Positions 16,050 through 25,452 of a DNA stretch of 64,000 nucleotides are shown here, piece by piece. The notes beneath the pieces are model-generated. The model was not told the DNA's origin. It saw only the letters and a program-made list of their open reading frames with translations, and did no database searches. Made by a program: the position numbers and the translations under genes. Position 1 is the stretch's first letter. Every line of letters begins with the position of its first letter. The stretch is from the NCBI RefSeq assembly GCF_004342225.1, contig NZ_SMAR01000024.1:1-64000 (forward strand). The letters run 5' to 3'. This stretch comes from Martelella mediterranea (lineage in GTDB: Bacteria > Pseudomonadota > Alphaproteobacteria > Rhizobiales > Rhizobiaceae).

Positions 16050-18269
16050 TTATTCATTTGTTTTAGGGGCCTTGCTTGCAATTCTTTTATTAAAGCCGCC
16101 GCCTGCTGAACTCGTCAGGCTGCCCATTGAACCGGCTGTTCCACCGGCGGCAACATTGGCACGCATCGCTGCATGCGTGTCGAGATCGCTGACGGCATCC
16201 GGCTCGATCAGTCGAAACACCTTGCCAGGAAATTCGGCGATCAAGGCAAAAGAGCGTTCCAGCATGACGACATATGCGAAGAGCATAAACACCATGATGG
16301 CCAAGATGCCGATGAACCAGGTGATTTGGGTGTAGCTGTCACCAGACAGAGCCTGCGCTGCGGTGATGGCGTAGTAAAAGCCCCCGTTGAGTAGCGTTCC
16401 GCCAATCCGGAAGATGATCATGCCCACAAGAAGCCCGAAGAGCATGAGCACCGGTGTTGCCGTCAGCGCCAGCAACATGACGTATCCGCGTCTGGCCTGC
16501 CGACCGCCCAAACCTTCGCCTTCCATCGACAAGTGAGCGATCGCCCACAGTGGTGCGGCGAAGATCATCTCCACGACCAAAAGGAAGAAGGCCGTCACGC
16601 CGATGACCCAAATCACTGTCGGGATCATTGGCAGCACAAACGCCATGAAGTAGCCGGCAACCGAGATCCCGCTCAAAACCCAGCCGAGGAAGCCGGCGAA
16701 CGCGATCACGGACTGGCCAAGAAAAGGAACCGCTGCCAGTACCGCGAGCGAAATCATGATGACGCCGCTATAGAACGCCAGCTGATTGCCAACGGCGATC
16801 AGGCCCACCATCGGGTCACCGTCATTGGCAGCCGGGTTCAGAAAGTCGAAGGCTTCGTACAAATTGCCGGCAGACACCATATAGGATGTCATGTCGGCCG
16901 TTGAATCCGCAAAGGCTGCACGCTCGTTGGTAAAGGCGCGTACATCGCTTCTGGCGACGCTCTCGTTCCACCATTCGACGACACCGTTGTAGGTGCCGGC
17001 GAAACTCTCAAGGAATTTCGTGGCGTCTCCCTGGGCTGAACCGAACAGATACCAGTTGGCGTCGTCATACTGCGAGGCAATAGACTCTCCGACTCGACCT
17101 TTCGGATTGGCTGTCGCTCCGATCGCGCCGCCCGGTGTTGTTTGCGGGATTCCTCCCGCGACGGCCGAAGCGTCGGCGGTGAAGCGGCTGATCAGCTGAT
17201 AGTAGTAGCCCGCTTGCAGCCATCCGCCATCCTTCAGACTGGCAGACAGGTCGATGTTCTGCTCCTTGTCGCCGATGCCGTTGATGTTGATCGTTTCTGT
17301 TTCGGACGCCGCGGATTGTACATCCTTTTGAAGTTTGTCTGTTGCAATATAGTCCTTGAGGATGTTGGCATGGAGCTCGCGCCATTCCGCAAGGTCATCT
17401 GCAAGACCCCTATAGTCGGGCAAAGGCTGCCGTTGAGAAACGGCCAAGGCGACCGAATCCGCCATCGGCGCATAATTATTGGTGATCTGAGTAACTGCGT
17501 CGCGCATGGCTTTTGCATAATCGGCGTATGTTTTGTCCGATGACGCAGCGACCCTTTGAAAACCTTTGGTTTCTGAAGGAAGCGTGATCGTGCCGCACGC
17601 ACCCCGATAGTTGGGCATGTCATAGGAGAGCGCTAAGCTGCCGCTGGCGGTTGTCCGCCAGTTTTTGGTAATGCCGGCAATGTCGCCCCCGCCCTTTGCA
17701 GCCTCAGCGTTGTAGACAGCCCGGCACATTTCCATGCGCCAAACAGCCTGAATGAACTGACCGTCCTTTTGGGACATGTCCGTGCCAACGATCGGCATAT
17801 GGTCGTTGAAGACGAGATCCACGCTTTTCTGCCAGAAATACGATGCCGTGCCCGTACCAAATTGCACCAGATAGGCGGCTGCGTGCTGAACGCCATTGTA
17901 CCCCGTCGCAGGGATGGGAATGAGCAGCGCTGCTGCGACCAGTGTGCGGATCGGCGCCCACAGGGATGAATGACGTCGGCCGAGGACTTCGCCGTGGTGC
18001 GCCGATTCCATCGTCCCGATAATAATGTTGTAGGCCAACAGGATCGCACCGAGGGCGAAGAACAGAATATTGAAGTCCGAGATCAGCACCGAGATCAGGG
18101 TTTTGTCGTTCGGGCCGGGAAAAAGCGGACCAAAAATCGTGTTCAGATAGGTGTTCGTTCGTTCGTCGCCGCCGCCGGACAGAATGTCCACGACATCGAT
18201 TTCCTGTGCGAACGCGCCGGAACTGGTAAAGATGAAGGCCAGGGGCAGACCTTTGAGAAATCGCCGCAA
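16050..18269 (-). CDS. dotA: DotA/TraY-like polytopic inner-membrane protein of an I-type T4SS
   Basis: 739 residues, signal-like N-terminus ending FAQ (residue 22), one membrane segment near residues 65-85 and another at about 105-125, a large soluble (periplasmic) region of about 300 residues, and a cluster of C-terminal membrane segments from about residue 500 to 680. This is the DotA/TraY topology. The conserved stretch ILLAYNIIIGTMESAHHGEVLG...LWAPIRT is the family hallmark as I know it. Last large gene of the minus-strand operon, preceded by a TraX-position gene, matching R64 traX-traY order. Confidence 0.9.
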   Translation of the reverse strand: MRRFLKGLPLAFIFTSSGAFAQEIDVVDILSGGGDERTNTYLNTIFGPLFPGPNDKTLISVLISDFNILFFALGAILLAYNIIIGTMESAHHGEVLGRRHSSLWAPIRTLVAAALLIPIPATGYNGVQHAAAYLVQFGTGTASYFWQKSVDLVFNDHMPIVGTDMSQKDGQFIQAVWRMEMCRAVYNAEAAKGGGDIAGITKNWRTTASGSLALSYDMPNYRGACGTITLPSETKGFQRVAASSDKTYADYAKAMRDAVTQITNNYAPMADSVALAVSQRQPLPDYRGLADDLAEWRELHANILKDYIATDKLQKDVQSAASETETININGIGDKEQNIDLSASLKDGGWLQAGYYYQLISRFTADASAVAGGIPQTTPGGAIGATANPKGRVGESIASQYDDANWYLFGSAQGDATKFLESFAGTYNGVVEWWNESVARSDVRAFTNERAAFADSTADMTSYMVSAGNLYEAFDFLNPAANDGDPMVGLIAVGNQLAFYSGVIMISLAVLAAVPFLGQSVIAFAGFLGWVLSGISVAGYFMAFVLPMIPTVIWVIGVTAFFLLVVEMIFAAPLWAIAHLSMEGEGLGGRQARRGYVMLLALTATPVLMLFGLLVGMIIFRIGGTLLNGGFYYAITAAQALSGDSYTQITWFIGILAIMVFMLFAYVVMLERSFALIAEFPGKVFRLIEPDAVSDLDTHAAMRANVAAGGTAGSMGSLTSSAGGGFNKRIASKAPKTNE

Positions 18270-18272
18270 GGT

Positions 18273-18788
18273 TCAATCCTTCCTGATTATCTGCATGTCG
18301 TAAGGAAGACGGTGCTGGAGGTAGTCCGCAAAGGGACCGAAACGGCCCTGTCGGATTTGCCAGTAGGCAAAATCGGCTTTCACCGCTTTGGCCGTCAACA
18401 AAAATGCCAAAACGATGAGCGCTATGAGCGTGAAGATGCTGAACATGCCGAAGGCAAACAGGGCCGGGATCGCAGCGAGACAAAGAAACGCGTTGATCGT
18501 ATAGACCGTTCGTTCCCGCAGCCAGGCACGGGCGTCATCATCGATTTCCTGTTGGCTCATGCCGGAGGTCTGAGCCTTGAAGCGGGAGATGCCGCCATCG
18601 TCGTCCGTTTTGTAGAACTTCTCACGCGAATAACGCTTCGGCCGCATCGCGCTGGCGATAATATCCCAAGCCGCCATGCCGACCGAAAACCCGGACGTGA
18701 CGATGAAGGCAAGCTGGTGCATGCCGCCGCGTCGGGCGAGCCAGCCAGTCTTATGCGGATCAGCCTGTCGGTTCCGCCGCCTTTTCAT
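18273..18788 (-). CDS. Membrane protein in the TraX position of the I-type T4SS operon
   Basis: About 171 residues with membrane segments at about 22-45 and 97-133 and a charged middle containing QTSGMSQQEIDDDARAWLRER. In R64 the small gene before traY is traX, and I infer correspondence from position, size and topology only. Its start overlaps the stop of the upstream gene by one to three bases and dotA begins 3 bases after its stop, so it is tightly embedded in the operon. Confidence 0.65.
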   Translation of the reverse strand: MKRRRNRQADPHKTGWLARRGGMHQLAFIVTSGFSVGMAAWDIIASAMRPKRYSREKFYKTDDDGGISRFKAQTSGMSQQEIDDDARAWLRERTVYTINAFLCLAAIPALFAFGMFSIFTLIALIVLAFLLTAKAVKADFAYWQIRQGRFGPFADYLQHRLPYDMQIIRKD

Positions 18789-19897
18789 CAGTCGTTCACC
18801 GGGATTACGGTTGTCCTGCTGTCGCGATCGTCAAGCTGAAGAGCGAGCAGTGCAGACAGAGCGGCCGCCTGTCGCCGTTCGAGACCGAAACGCTCCCATG
18901 AGACGTAGAGCTGCAGGGCATTGGTCAGAAGGGTTTCGCGTTCAACGGCCTCTGGTGACATTTTGGCAACCGCCTGATGCCATTCCGGATTCGGGAAGCG
19001 ACTTTCAACGAAAATATCCAAAGCCTGAAGCTTCGAAACCTCGTCTCCAATCTCATAGGGATAGTTGGTCGGCGCGGCCTTTTTGGCCCATTCGGCGAGC
19101 TCGCTGCTGCCGGTCGGCGCGCTCAGATCGCCAAGGTAGGAAAGAATGGCGTGAGAGGCTGAGCGACGTGTCGCGTCGACCTGGCGCGCCGCCATCTGCG
19201 CCTTGCCGGCCGGCGTTTTCGCTTCGCCTTCCGTAATTGGCTTTGCCGGGATGGGGTCAACCATATTGTTGACCATGCGCGCATATGCCTGAGCGACCTT
19301 AGCTTCGGACGTGTCCAACGTCTGCGCATCGGTCAAGAAACGAATGTCAGACGTCGGATCTTTGAACCCGCCAACATCTTCCAGCTCGTCCCGGTCTTTG
19401 ATAATCGCATTGGCGATCGCAAGCCCGCCCTGGGACACTGCCTGTCCCTCAGCACCGTTGCCACGCGAGCGATTGCGCGAAAGATTGGAGACGTCTGTCC
19501 CGCCGACGCCATAGGAAGCAGTTCCGCCGCCAAATTGCATCAGCCCGGAAAGGTCGAAGCAGGCCGAGGCTGCCGGATCGTAACGACCGCCCTCAGCCTG
19601 GCCGCGGGCCTCTTGACGCGCCCGCAGCGTGTCATTCAACTGTGCTGCGTCCTCGATGCGCTTTTGCGCTTCGACGGATCGATCAGAATAGGCACTCAGC
19701 TGTGCGACCCCTTTCAGGATCGTGTCCGCAATCTGCTGCCCGACATCCGTCGTGTGGTCGTTGACGTCCTGGATTGTTTTGTTGCTGTATTGGGCAACGA
19801 TATTGCGCACGCCACCGCAGGAGCAGGCCGCTTCAGCCGTCTGAGCCAGTCCGACACTCGCAACCGAAACCAACAAGCCATAAATCAGGTGTTTCAT
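18788..19897 (-). CDS. Secreted protein in the TraW position of the I-type T4SS operon
   Basis: About 369 residues. I chose the ATG at 19897, which shares bases with the preceding stop (TGATG) and has GGAGGACAG upstream. Sec signal peptide ending AEA, then a mature start ACSCGG with two cysteines that could cross-link or be lipidated. The rest is helical and rich in Gln, Asp and Ala, with SERFGLERRQAAALSALLAL near the C-terminus. R64 has traV-traW between traU and traX; this is the likely TraW counterpart by position. Function unknown. Confidence 0.65.
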   Translation of the reverse strand: MKHLIYGLLVSVASVGLAQTAEAACSCGGVRNIVAQYSNKTIQDVNDHTTDVGQQIADTILKGVAQLSAYSDRSVEAQKRIEDAAQLNDTLRARQEARGQAEGGRYDPAASACFDLSGLMQFGGGTASYGVGGTDVSNLSRNRSRGNGAEGQAVSQGGLAIANAIIKDRDELEDVGGFKDPTSDIRFLTDAQTLDTSEAKVAQAYARMVNNMVDPIPAKPITEGEAKTPAGKAQMAARQVDATRRSASHAILSYLGDLSAPTGSSELAEWAKKAAPTNYPYEIGDEVSKLQALDIFVESRFPNPEWHQAVAKMSPEAVERETLLTNALQLYVSWERFGLERRQAAALSALLALQLDDRDSRTTVIPVND

Positions 19898-20490
19898 CAC
19901 TGTCCTCCGGTGCCATAGAGCTTCTGATAGGTATCGCGCAGCAACGAATTCGCGCCAGCACCTCTCACGCCCGCGTCGCCGCCATAATCGCCGCCCTGTG
20001 ACAGGCCCATGTTGACGGACCCGAAGTCGAGCACGTCACTGGAACCACCGGTAAAGCTGTCTACCGAGATGCCGTCGAAGGACGGCAGCTGAAGCGCCGA
20101 TGTCAGGGGCTCCGTGGCCTTGTCCCAGGCTTCTTGTGCAAAGGAGCAGATCTGTTGTTCTGCGTTGGACAAGGCAGAATCGAACAGGCCCTGCACGTCA
20201 GGAACCTGAATGGCGATATCCAGGTCCAGATTCATGAGGTTGTCCAGGCAACCAAGGCCATCAACGGGCTTCGGCTGTTGAAGCGCCGCTTCCTTTCGCG
20301 CCACCTCAGTGTCGATCCCTGCGCGGATTGCGTCGGTCAAGCTGATTTTAACGGTGTCAGCACATGCGCCGCTTTGGCCGCCGAGCATGGAATCGAATAG
20401 ATGTTCGATCTGGTCGGTTCCCTCTGCGGCATGGGTCAATCCTGCGTGCAGCATCAGGGCAGGTGCAAAAAACAATACAAGCTTCTTCAT
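19897..20490 (-). CDS. Secreted protein in the TraV position of the I-type T4SS operon
   Basis: About 197 residues with a signal peptide ending THA-AEG. The mature region has five cysteines (for example GACADTV, GLGCLDNL and QQICSFAQ) and a Gly/Ser/Asp-rich C-terminus. Cysteine-rich periplasmic T4SS parts often need disulfide bond formation, and the plasmid carries a CPHC thioredoxin-fold protein at 26631. Overlaps both neighbours by 1 to 4 bases. Not a family I recognise. Confidence 0.65.
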   Translation of the reverse strand: MKKLVLFFAPALMLHAGLTHAAEGTDQIEHLFDSMLGGQSGACADTVKISLTDAIRAGIDTEVARKEAALQQPKPVDGLGCLDNLMNLDLDIAIQVPDVQGLFDSALSNAEQQICSFAQEAWDKATEPLTSALQLPSFDGISVDSFTGGSSDVLDFGSVNMGLSQGGDYGGDAGVRGAGANSLLRDTYQKLYGTGGQ

Positions 20491-21206
20491 AGCGTTTTCT
20501 TTTCTCCCTGATATGGCGGCACTTCCTGAATGAGAACTGGCCGCTTTGATCCAAAACCGGGAAAGTCGCTGGTCGCGCCATACATTCCCCCGACGGAATA
20601 GCTGTTCGTGTATCCGAAGCCGTCGTATGAATTGCCGTTGATGGATGCCATGCGCTTCAGGATGAGATCCTGCAGCTCCGCGTAGGAGGACAGGCTGTTG
20701 GCCGCGAGATAGCTCTCGGGTAGCGCGTTGGGATCAAAACCGCTTGCGACCCAATCATTCAGGGCGCCGGAGCCAAGAAAATGCGCCGCGTCCAGAAGGC
20801 TTTCCTGTGTGATCTGCACGCCATTCACTGTCTGACCTACCAGCCCGCGTGTTTGGGAACTCATTGAATTCCAGTTGCTGATTGTCAGCTCGTTCACGGC
20901 ACGCTCTTGCAGTGCCTTGCCGGCTTCGGAATACCGGAGATCGTCGAGCGACGAGACGCCGGCTGCGCGGGCCTTGTCTGTGAAGGTGTAGTTAGACCAG
21001 TTGCCACCAGATCCCTGGGTATATCCGAGCGTGGCCCAGGTACCGGCCGTGATCTGGTACTTGCCGAGCGCGGTGCCCTTTTTGTTGATGACCGAGTAGC
21101 TGTCGCCTCCCTCATGTCCCTTGAGAGCATCCAGATATCCCGCATGTGCCGCTACCGATGCCAATCCGAGCGAAAAAGCGGATAAGCACAAGATAACCTG
21201 TTTCAT
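20487..21206 (-). CDS. Peptidoglycan-hydrolase-like protein (lysozyme/transglycosylase fold) of the T4SS
   Basis: About 239 residues, signal peptide ending AHA-GYLD. The segment LKGHEGGDSYSVINKKGTALGKYQIT resembles lysozyme/muramidase-type domains, in which the Glu of HEGG would be the catalytic acid and GKYQIT lines the cleft. Such enzymes open the peptidoglycan so that the channel can span the wall. It overlaps neighbouring genes by 4 bases on each side, so it is an integral part of the operon. Remaining C-terminal half (after residue about 150) is unassigned. Confidence 0.72.
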   Translation of the reverse strand: MKQVILCLSAFSLGLASVAAHAGYLDALKGHEGGDSYSVINKKGTALGKYQITAGTWATLGYTQGSGGNWSNYTFTDKARAAGVSSLDDLRYSEAGKALQERAVNELTISNWNSMSSQTRGLVGQTVNGVQITQESLLDAAHFLGSGALNDWVASGFDPNALPESYLAANSLSSYAELQDLILKRMASINGNSYDGFGYTNSYSVGGMYGATSDFPGFGSKRPVLIQEVPPYQGEKKTL

Positions 21207-22039
21207 AGCGGCTTCTCCCGACCAGCCTCCAGGACAGGCATAAGACCGATTGTCTTGACCCGTTCACCACTGCCGACGCTGTAAACGCCGATGCCGTCGT
21301 CGATCGACAATTCGATCAGGCGGTAACCTTCCTCGTCGCGATCTGGCTCGAGAGCGAAATCTTGCGTATAGGTCCGGAAGTTGGCGATCGCCTTGTTATC
21401 GCCGTCGAGGACAATCAGTGGGCAAGGACCGTTGCCGCAATAGTAAAGGGAGCGCGCTGTAATGACGGTTTCGTCGCCGCTCTTCAGGTCCACGTCAAAT
21501 GCGAGAAACTCAGGCGGCTCAACGCCCTCGGGAGGTGCCGATCGAGCATTCAGGACGCCATAGGCGGCGCGCTTCTCATCTTCCGTGGAAACGCGGGACT
21601 CGTAAACATCACCTAGTACCTGGGGCGAGTAGGACGTGCTGAACCATTTCCAAACACGACCGTCGTCACCATGGATGGAGCGAATGCCATCCATGCCGAC
21701 GTCTCCAATACCAACCGCATCGCCACGGCCCCGCCAGACTTCAAGCCACATTGCGTCCGGCTCGCTGTAATAAAGAGCAACAACGCCGCAGTTTGGATCG
21801 CATTTGCGGTTGTCGCCGAGGCGCACCACCATCTGGTCATAGCTTTCGGTCGGCTCTTCCAGCCAGACGCGCTCGGCCTCGACCATGCGATAGAAGCGCC
21901 CATACATCTTGCGAGCGACCTGTGTCGCATCCGCATCCACATCGTTGAAGGTGATGTATGTGGTCGCTACATCCGTATCTTGCGCGACAGCTGCCGATGA
22001 CGACAACAGAAGCGCCAAGGCTGCGTTTCGAAAACTCAT
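21203..22039 (-). CDS. Secreted protein of the T4SS operon, unknown function
   Basis: About 278 residues with a signal peptide ending AVAQ. The mature protein has two cysteine pairs (RKCDPNCG and YYCGNGPCPL) and an acidic, beta-rich composition. Starts with an ATGA overlap to the dotO stop (22036-22039) and ends with an ATGA overlap to the hydrolase gene, so expression is tied to the channel. I do not recognise the family. It occupies a slot that R64 does not obviously fill between traU and traV. Confidence 0.6.
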   Translation of the reverse strand: MSFRNAALALLLSSSAAVAQDTDVATTYITFNDVDADATQVARKMYGRFYRMVEAERVWLEEPTESYDQMVVRLGDNRKCDPNCGVVALYYSEPDAMWLEVWRGRGDAVGIGDVGMDGIRSIHGDDGRVWKWFSTSYSPQVLGDVYESRVSTEDEKRAAYGVLNARSAPPEGVEPPEFLAFDVDLKSGDETVITARSLYYCGNGPCPLIVLDGDNKAIANFRTYTQDFALEPDRDEEGYRLIELSIDDGIGVYSVGSGERVKTIGLMPVLEAGREKPL

Positions 22040-25000
22040 GCTACTGCCTCCTTCACAATTTGATCTGCGAGATCGCGGATGACATCGCCTCTCTTGCCCT
22101 CGTCAACGGCAACACCCCGATCTTCCAACTCACCGAGCCGGCGTTCGATCGTTGCCTTTGCGGACCCGTCGGGAAACCGGGCGGCCAGAATGGTGCGCGC
22201 GCGCTTCGAGCCGAGACGGTCATAGAGCATGTACCGCAGGGCCGTGTCCTCGGATGTCGTGGACAGCGCCCATAGCTCGATCGGGCCGAGCTCATTGATC
22301 AGATATTGGGTGTAAACACCGCTCTTAAGGGTCAGATAAGCCATGACCGGAGCGCCCTCGCCTGGGACGGGGCCATGGAGTGTTCGGAGGATCGATCGAG
22401 CAGAGGCTGAAAGATTGTAGGTTTCGGAGACCTCTGAAATCGCGCTTTCGGTCGGCACGTTGCAGAACCAAATATTGGTGACGAGCTTCTGAATGGCCTC
22501 ATCGAAGTCATCCATCAGCTGCGATGCCAAGGCGATCTGGACACCCGCTTTGCGGCACACTCGAACGTCATTGATGACCTGCTGGCGAATACCGAGCCCA
22601 CCAGTCATGTGGTACTCGTCAAAGCACAGTCGTTTGTGCATCTGACGGTTATTTTTCCAACGGCGCAGATGGTAGTCGATGTAGACTTGCGGTGCCTTCA
22701 GGCCCCGCAACTCGTCTTCGTCCAACCAGAAGTCAGAGGTGACGGCATGGTGGGCCAGCATATACATGATGGCGGTATGTCGTTTTGCTTGCGGCCCGAC
22801 CGTCGCGGTCACGTCCGACAGATCAAAGGCTATGATGCGCGCGCCGGAGACATCGAAACGCGTCGGGCGAGCGAGGATGGGGAAGTCCTTGGTCGCGGAG
22901 CTGACCATGCGCTGAAATGCTTTAAGCACCGGCTCCTGGGTGCGCGTCACCATTTCTCGGAAGGGTTCTCGAACTGTCTCGGAGTTCGATACCAAGATGA
23001 GATCGGACAGCGTCGGAACGGCAAAGCGCTGCGCCAGTGCAGCCTCATGCCGTCGACCGTTTTCCATCAGAACGTCGGTCACCTCCCACCAGGTCGAGGA
23101 CTGGTCGGCTACATAGCCGACCTCACCGAGAGCGGCGTCGACTTCATAACTTTCCGATGGCACGTATTTCTTCGGCTCCCGGTCATCCGAAAACCGCTCA
23201 TAGGCTTCGTTAATGCAGCTTGCTGCCAGCGCGGAAATGCCGTCATAGGCCGATTCAGCCCCGTCCGGCGTGCATAGCAAGGTCACAAGATTGACGAGGT
23301 ATCCGCGCTCGTGAGCAAGGGGAAACCGCAATGCGAGCTGGGTGTCGAACGGATTGACAGAATACTGTTCTTCCATCCGAAGCCGGTGATAGACGACCTC
23401 GTGACGCCGGTTCGCCGGCAGGCTGTCACGCAGGAGTGAAATCAATCCGGCCGAGGACGGGCCGACATCGATGATCGAAATGCGTGGCAACAATCCGCTA
23501 CCATCATCTGACTGGCCACTTTGCGGTGACAGCGCCACGCCAAGGTTCATCGAGTTCAGCAGGACCGACTTGCCGGAGCCCGGCGTTCCGACGATAACGT
23601 CGACCCATGAAGTTTGCTTGGATGATCCCGGCTGATAGGGCCACAGCTTTCCGTCCGAAGTTCTGAACAGCACAGCACCATGGTCCCAGCATTTCGCCGG
23701 GCGCGAAATCGGACTCATCGCCAGCGCGTGCGACAGGCTCGCCGCCATGGGCGGCGCCGTTGACGCGCAGTTCATCGCGAGCGCCGACGACATGACGTTT
23801 TCAACCGGATCTCCGATCAGCGCATCGGTTTGCGCCGATCCCCAGCGCTCGACGGCTCGCCGTAGATTGGCAACCTGTCTCATGAGCACGTCCTTGTCCG
23901 TTTTCGGAGCCCAGGCCGCAAAGGAGACACGGAAGCGAACGGCCGTATCGTCGATGCCGTCGGCTTCGCGCAAGGCATCGAACGCCTGTACGATACGCCG
24001 GTTGCGCGACGGCGCGGTCCAGGTGAACAGCCGCGCATATTGTTCTTTGAAGATCTGCCCCTGATAGCCGCCTGCTTCGGTCAGCATCGAGGCGCGCCAG
24101 GAAATCCTGTCTTTGCTGTCGAGAACCCGCCGCACAAGATCGTTGAACGAAACAACGATTTCAGGCGGCAAGGACAAATCAAATCCCGAGAAGACGCTGT
24201 TGCCGATTTCAACCGTCGACTGATCGACGATCGTCGCGCTTTCGGTCAGCAACTGGCGAGAAAGCGCCGGCCAGGTAAGATTGGAAATATCGCCCTTCTT
24301 CAGTTCGGCATTCGTGGACGGCATCTTCTTCCGCATCATGTCCCCTGGCAGAACAGGAGACCAACTTGGTGATGCGTGCAGAAACTCGGGGTAGAGAACG
24401 CCTCTTGCGGCTGTGATGGCCGTACGCGCATCCAAGCGCTCCATTTCGATGCCGACCAGCGCAAATTCGCGAAAAAGCGCATCCGAGACCGACCTGTGAC
24501 GTGTTCTGAGTGCTTCCAGAGCCGCATCGGGCCATTGCGATTGTCGCATCGAGGGCGCGCCTGAGAGGTTTTTCCTCCTCGCCGCCTGCCCCGCCTTGAT
24601 CTCGTTCTTTGTCAGGTTGGAGGGGCGTGACCACACCGCCAGATAAGAACGTTCTCCGGTCAGCTTTCGCGGCAAAATCCTACGGCGCTCGTCAATCAAG
24701 TCGCCAACGTCAAGCCCGCTGTCATGAGCGACGCGCCCTATCGAGCTTAATGCCATGTCGATTTCAGATGCGCCGAGATCCGGCGAATGGCCGAACCAGA
24801 ATTGCAGGGCGCATCCGGGAGAGGCGAAATAGGGTGTGATCGTGCGTCGCAGCTGTTCGACAGTCTGCGACACTTCCGTTTCACCGGCCAGCGAGCGGAA
24901 CCCTTCGAGCGCAAAGACACTCACCAGCGACCCGTCGTCGGCGACAAGGGTATCGTTGTCCTCCGCGGTCACCAGACGGCAATAGCCATCCAGCGACTTG

Positions 25001-25062
25001 CGGAAGACCGATCGGCTCAAGGCCGCTGCGATGTAGTCGAGGGTTTCGCCGAAACGTGCCAT
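22036..25062 (-). CDS. dotO: DotO/IcmB/TraU-like ATPase (VirB4 class) of an I-type T4SS
   Basis: 1008 residues. The energy-providing ATPase of the type IVB channel, related to VirB4. Walker A is VGTPGSGKS at about 491-499, after an N-terminal domain of nearly 480 residues, and a Walker B-like KRLCFDEYHMTGG lies near residue 820. The N-terminus (RSVFRKSLDGYCRLVTAEDNDTLVADDGSLVSVFALEG) matches the DotO/IcmB pattern. It begins one base after the icmD stop. Size and position match TraU of R64. Confidence 0.94.
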   Translation of the reverse strand: MARFGETLDYIAAALSRSVFRKSLDGYCRLVTAEDNDTLVADDGSLVSVFALEGFRSLAGETEVSQTVEQLRRTITPYFASPGCALQFWFGHSPDLGASEIDMALSSIGRVAHDSGLDVGDLIDERRRILPRKLTGERSYLAVWSRPSNLTKNEIKAGQAARRKNLSGAPSMRQSQWPDAALEALRTRHRSVSDALFREFALVGIEMERLDARTAITAARGVLYPEFLHASPSWSPVLPGDMMRKKMPSTNAELKKGDISNLTWPALSRQLLTESATIVDQSTVEIGNSVFSGFDLSLPPEIVVSFNDLVRRVLDSKDRISWRASMLTEAGGYQGQIFKEQYARLFTWTAPSRNRRIVQAFDALREADGIDDTAVRFRVSFAAWAPKTDKDVLMRQVANLRRAVERWGSAQTDALIGDPVENVMSSALAMNCASTAPPMAASLSHALAMSPISRPAKCWDHGAVLFRTSDGKLWPYQPGSSKQTSWVDVIVGTPGSGKSVLLNSMNLGVALSPQSGQSDDGSGLLPRISIIDVGPSSAGLISLLRDSLPANRRHEVVYHRLRMEEQYSVNPFDTQLALRFPLAHERGYLVNLVTLLCTPDGAESAYDGISALAASCINEAYERFSDDREPKKYVPSESYEVDAALGEVGYVADQSSTWWEVTDVLMENGRRHEAALAQRFAVPTLSDLILVSNSETVREPFREMVTRTQEPVLKAFQRMVSSATKDFPILARPTRFDVSGARIIAFDLSDVTATVGPQAKRHTAIMYMLAHHAVTSDFWLDEDELRGLKAPQVYIDYHLRRWKNNRQMHKRLCFDEYHMTGGLGIRQQVINDVRVCRKAGVQIALASQLMDDFDEAIQKLVTNIWFCNVPTESAISEVSETYNLSASARSILRTLHGPVPGEGAPVMAYLTLKSGVYTQYLINELGPIELWALSTTSEDTALRYMLYDRLGSKRARTILAARFPDGSAKATIERRLGELEDRGVAVDEGKRGDVIRDLADQIVKEAVA

Positions 25063-25063
25063 A

Positions 25064-25438
25064 TCAGTTGATGCTTCTCAGCGTTCCATCGATGGTCGAG
25101 GTATCCGCACCCGAGCCGAGGAAGCTCGTGACACCAACGCCAGCCCAGGCCGGCAAGCCGATCAACAGTGCGCCGGCGAGAAACCAGATGAGCATCGACA
25201 TCGGGGAATGCTGTTGATGCGGATTCCTGGAGTTCGAGACGAGTTTCACAATGCCGATGATGATGCACAAAAGGCCGCCGAAGAAGGCGATGGAGCCGAG
25301 AAGGTCGGCCCATGGGCCAAGTGTGGTCGTCGAAAAATTGCTGGCTAGATCGCCCAGCGATTGTTGCGCCATCACTGGCCCAAGCATGGCCAGATAAAAG
25401 CCGGAAAATGTCAGCAGGCCGGTGCACTTTCTCTGCAT
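25064..25438 (-). CDS. icmD: IcmD/DotP/TraR-like small membrane protein
   Basis: About 124 residues with a signal-like N-terminus ending MAQ and two membrane segments (about residues 47-66 and 83-105), between them a short basic loop SNSRNPHQQH. This is the IcmD/TraR size and topology (reminiscent of VirB2 pilin-like proteins). Located directly before dotO as traR is before the traS-T-U block in R64. Confidence 0.8.
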   Translation of the reverse strand: MQRKCTGLLTFSGFYLAMLGPVMAQQSLGDLASNFSTTTLGPWADLLGSIAFFGGLLCIIIGIVKLVSNSRNPHQQHSPMSMLIWFLAGALLIGLPAWAGVGVTSFLGSGADTSTIDGTLRSIN

Positions 25439-25452
25439 TTGGTCTCTCCTTT

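Noticed and set aside
17970-18839. 289-codon plus-strand open frame
   Set aside because: Antisense to dotA and the TraX-position gene; no protein-like motif.
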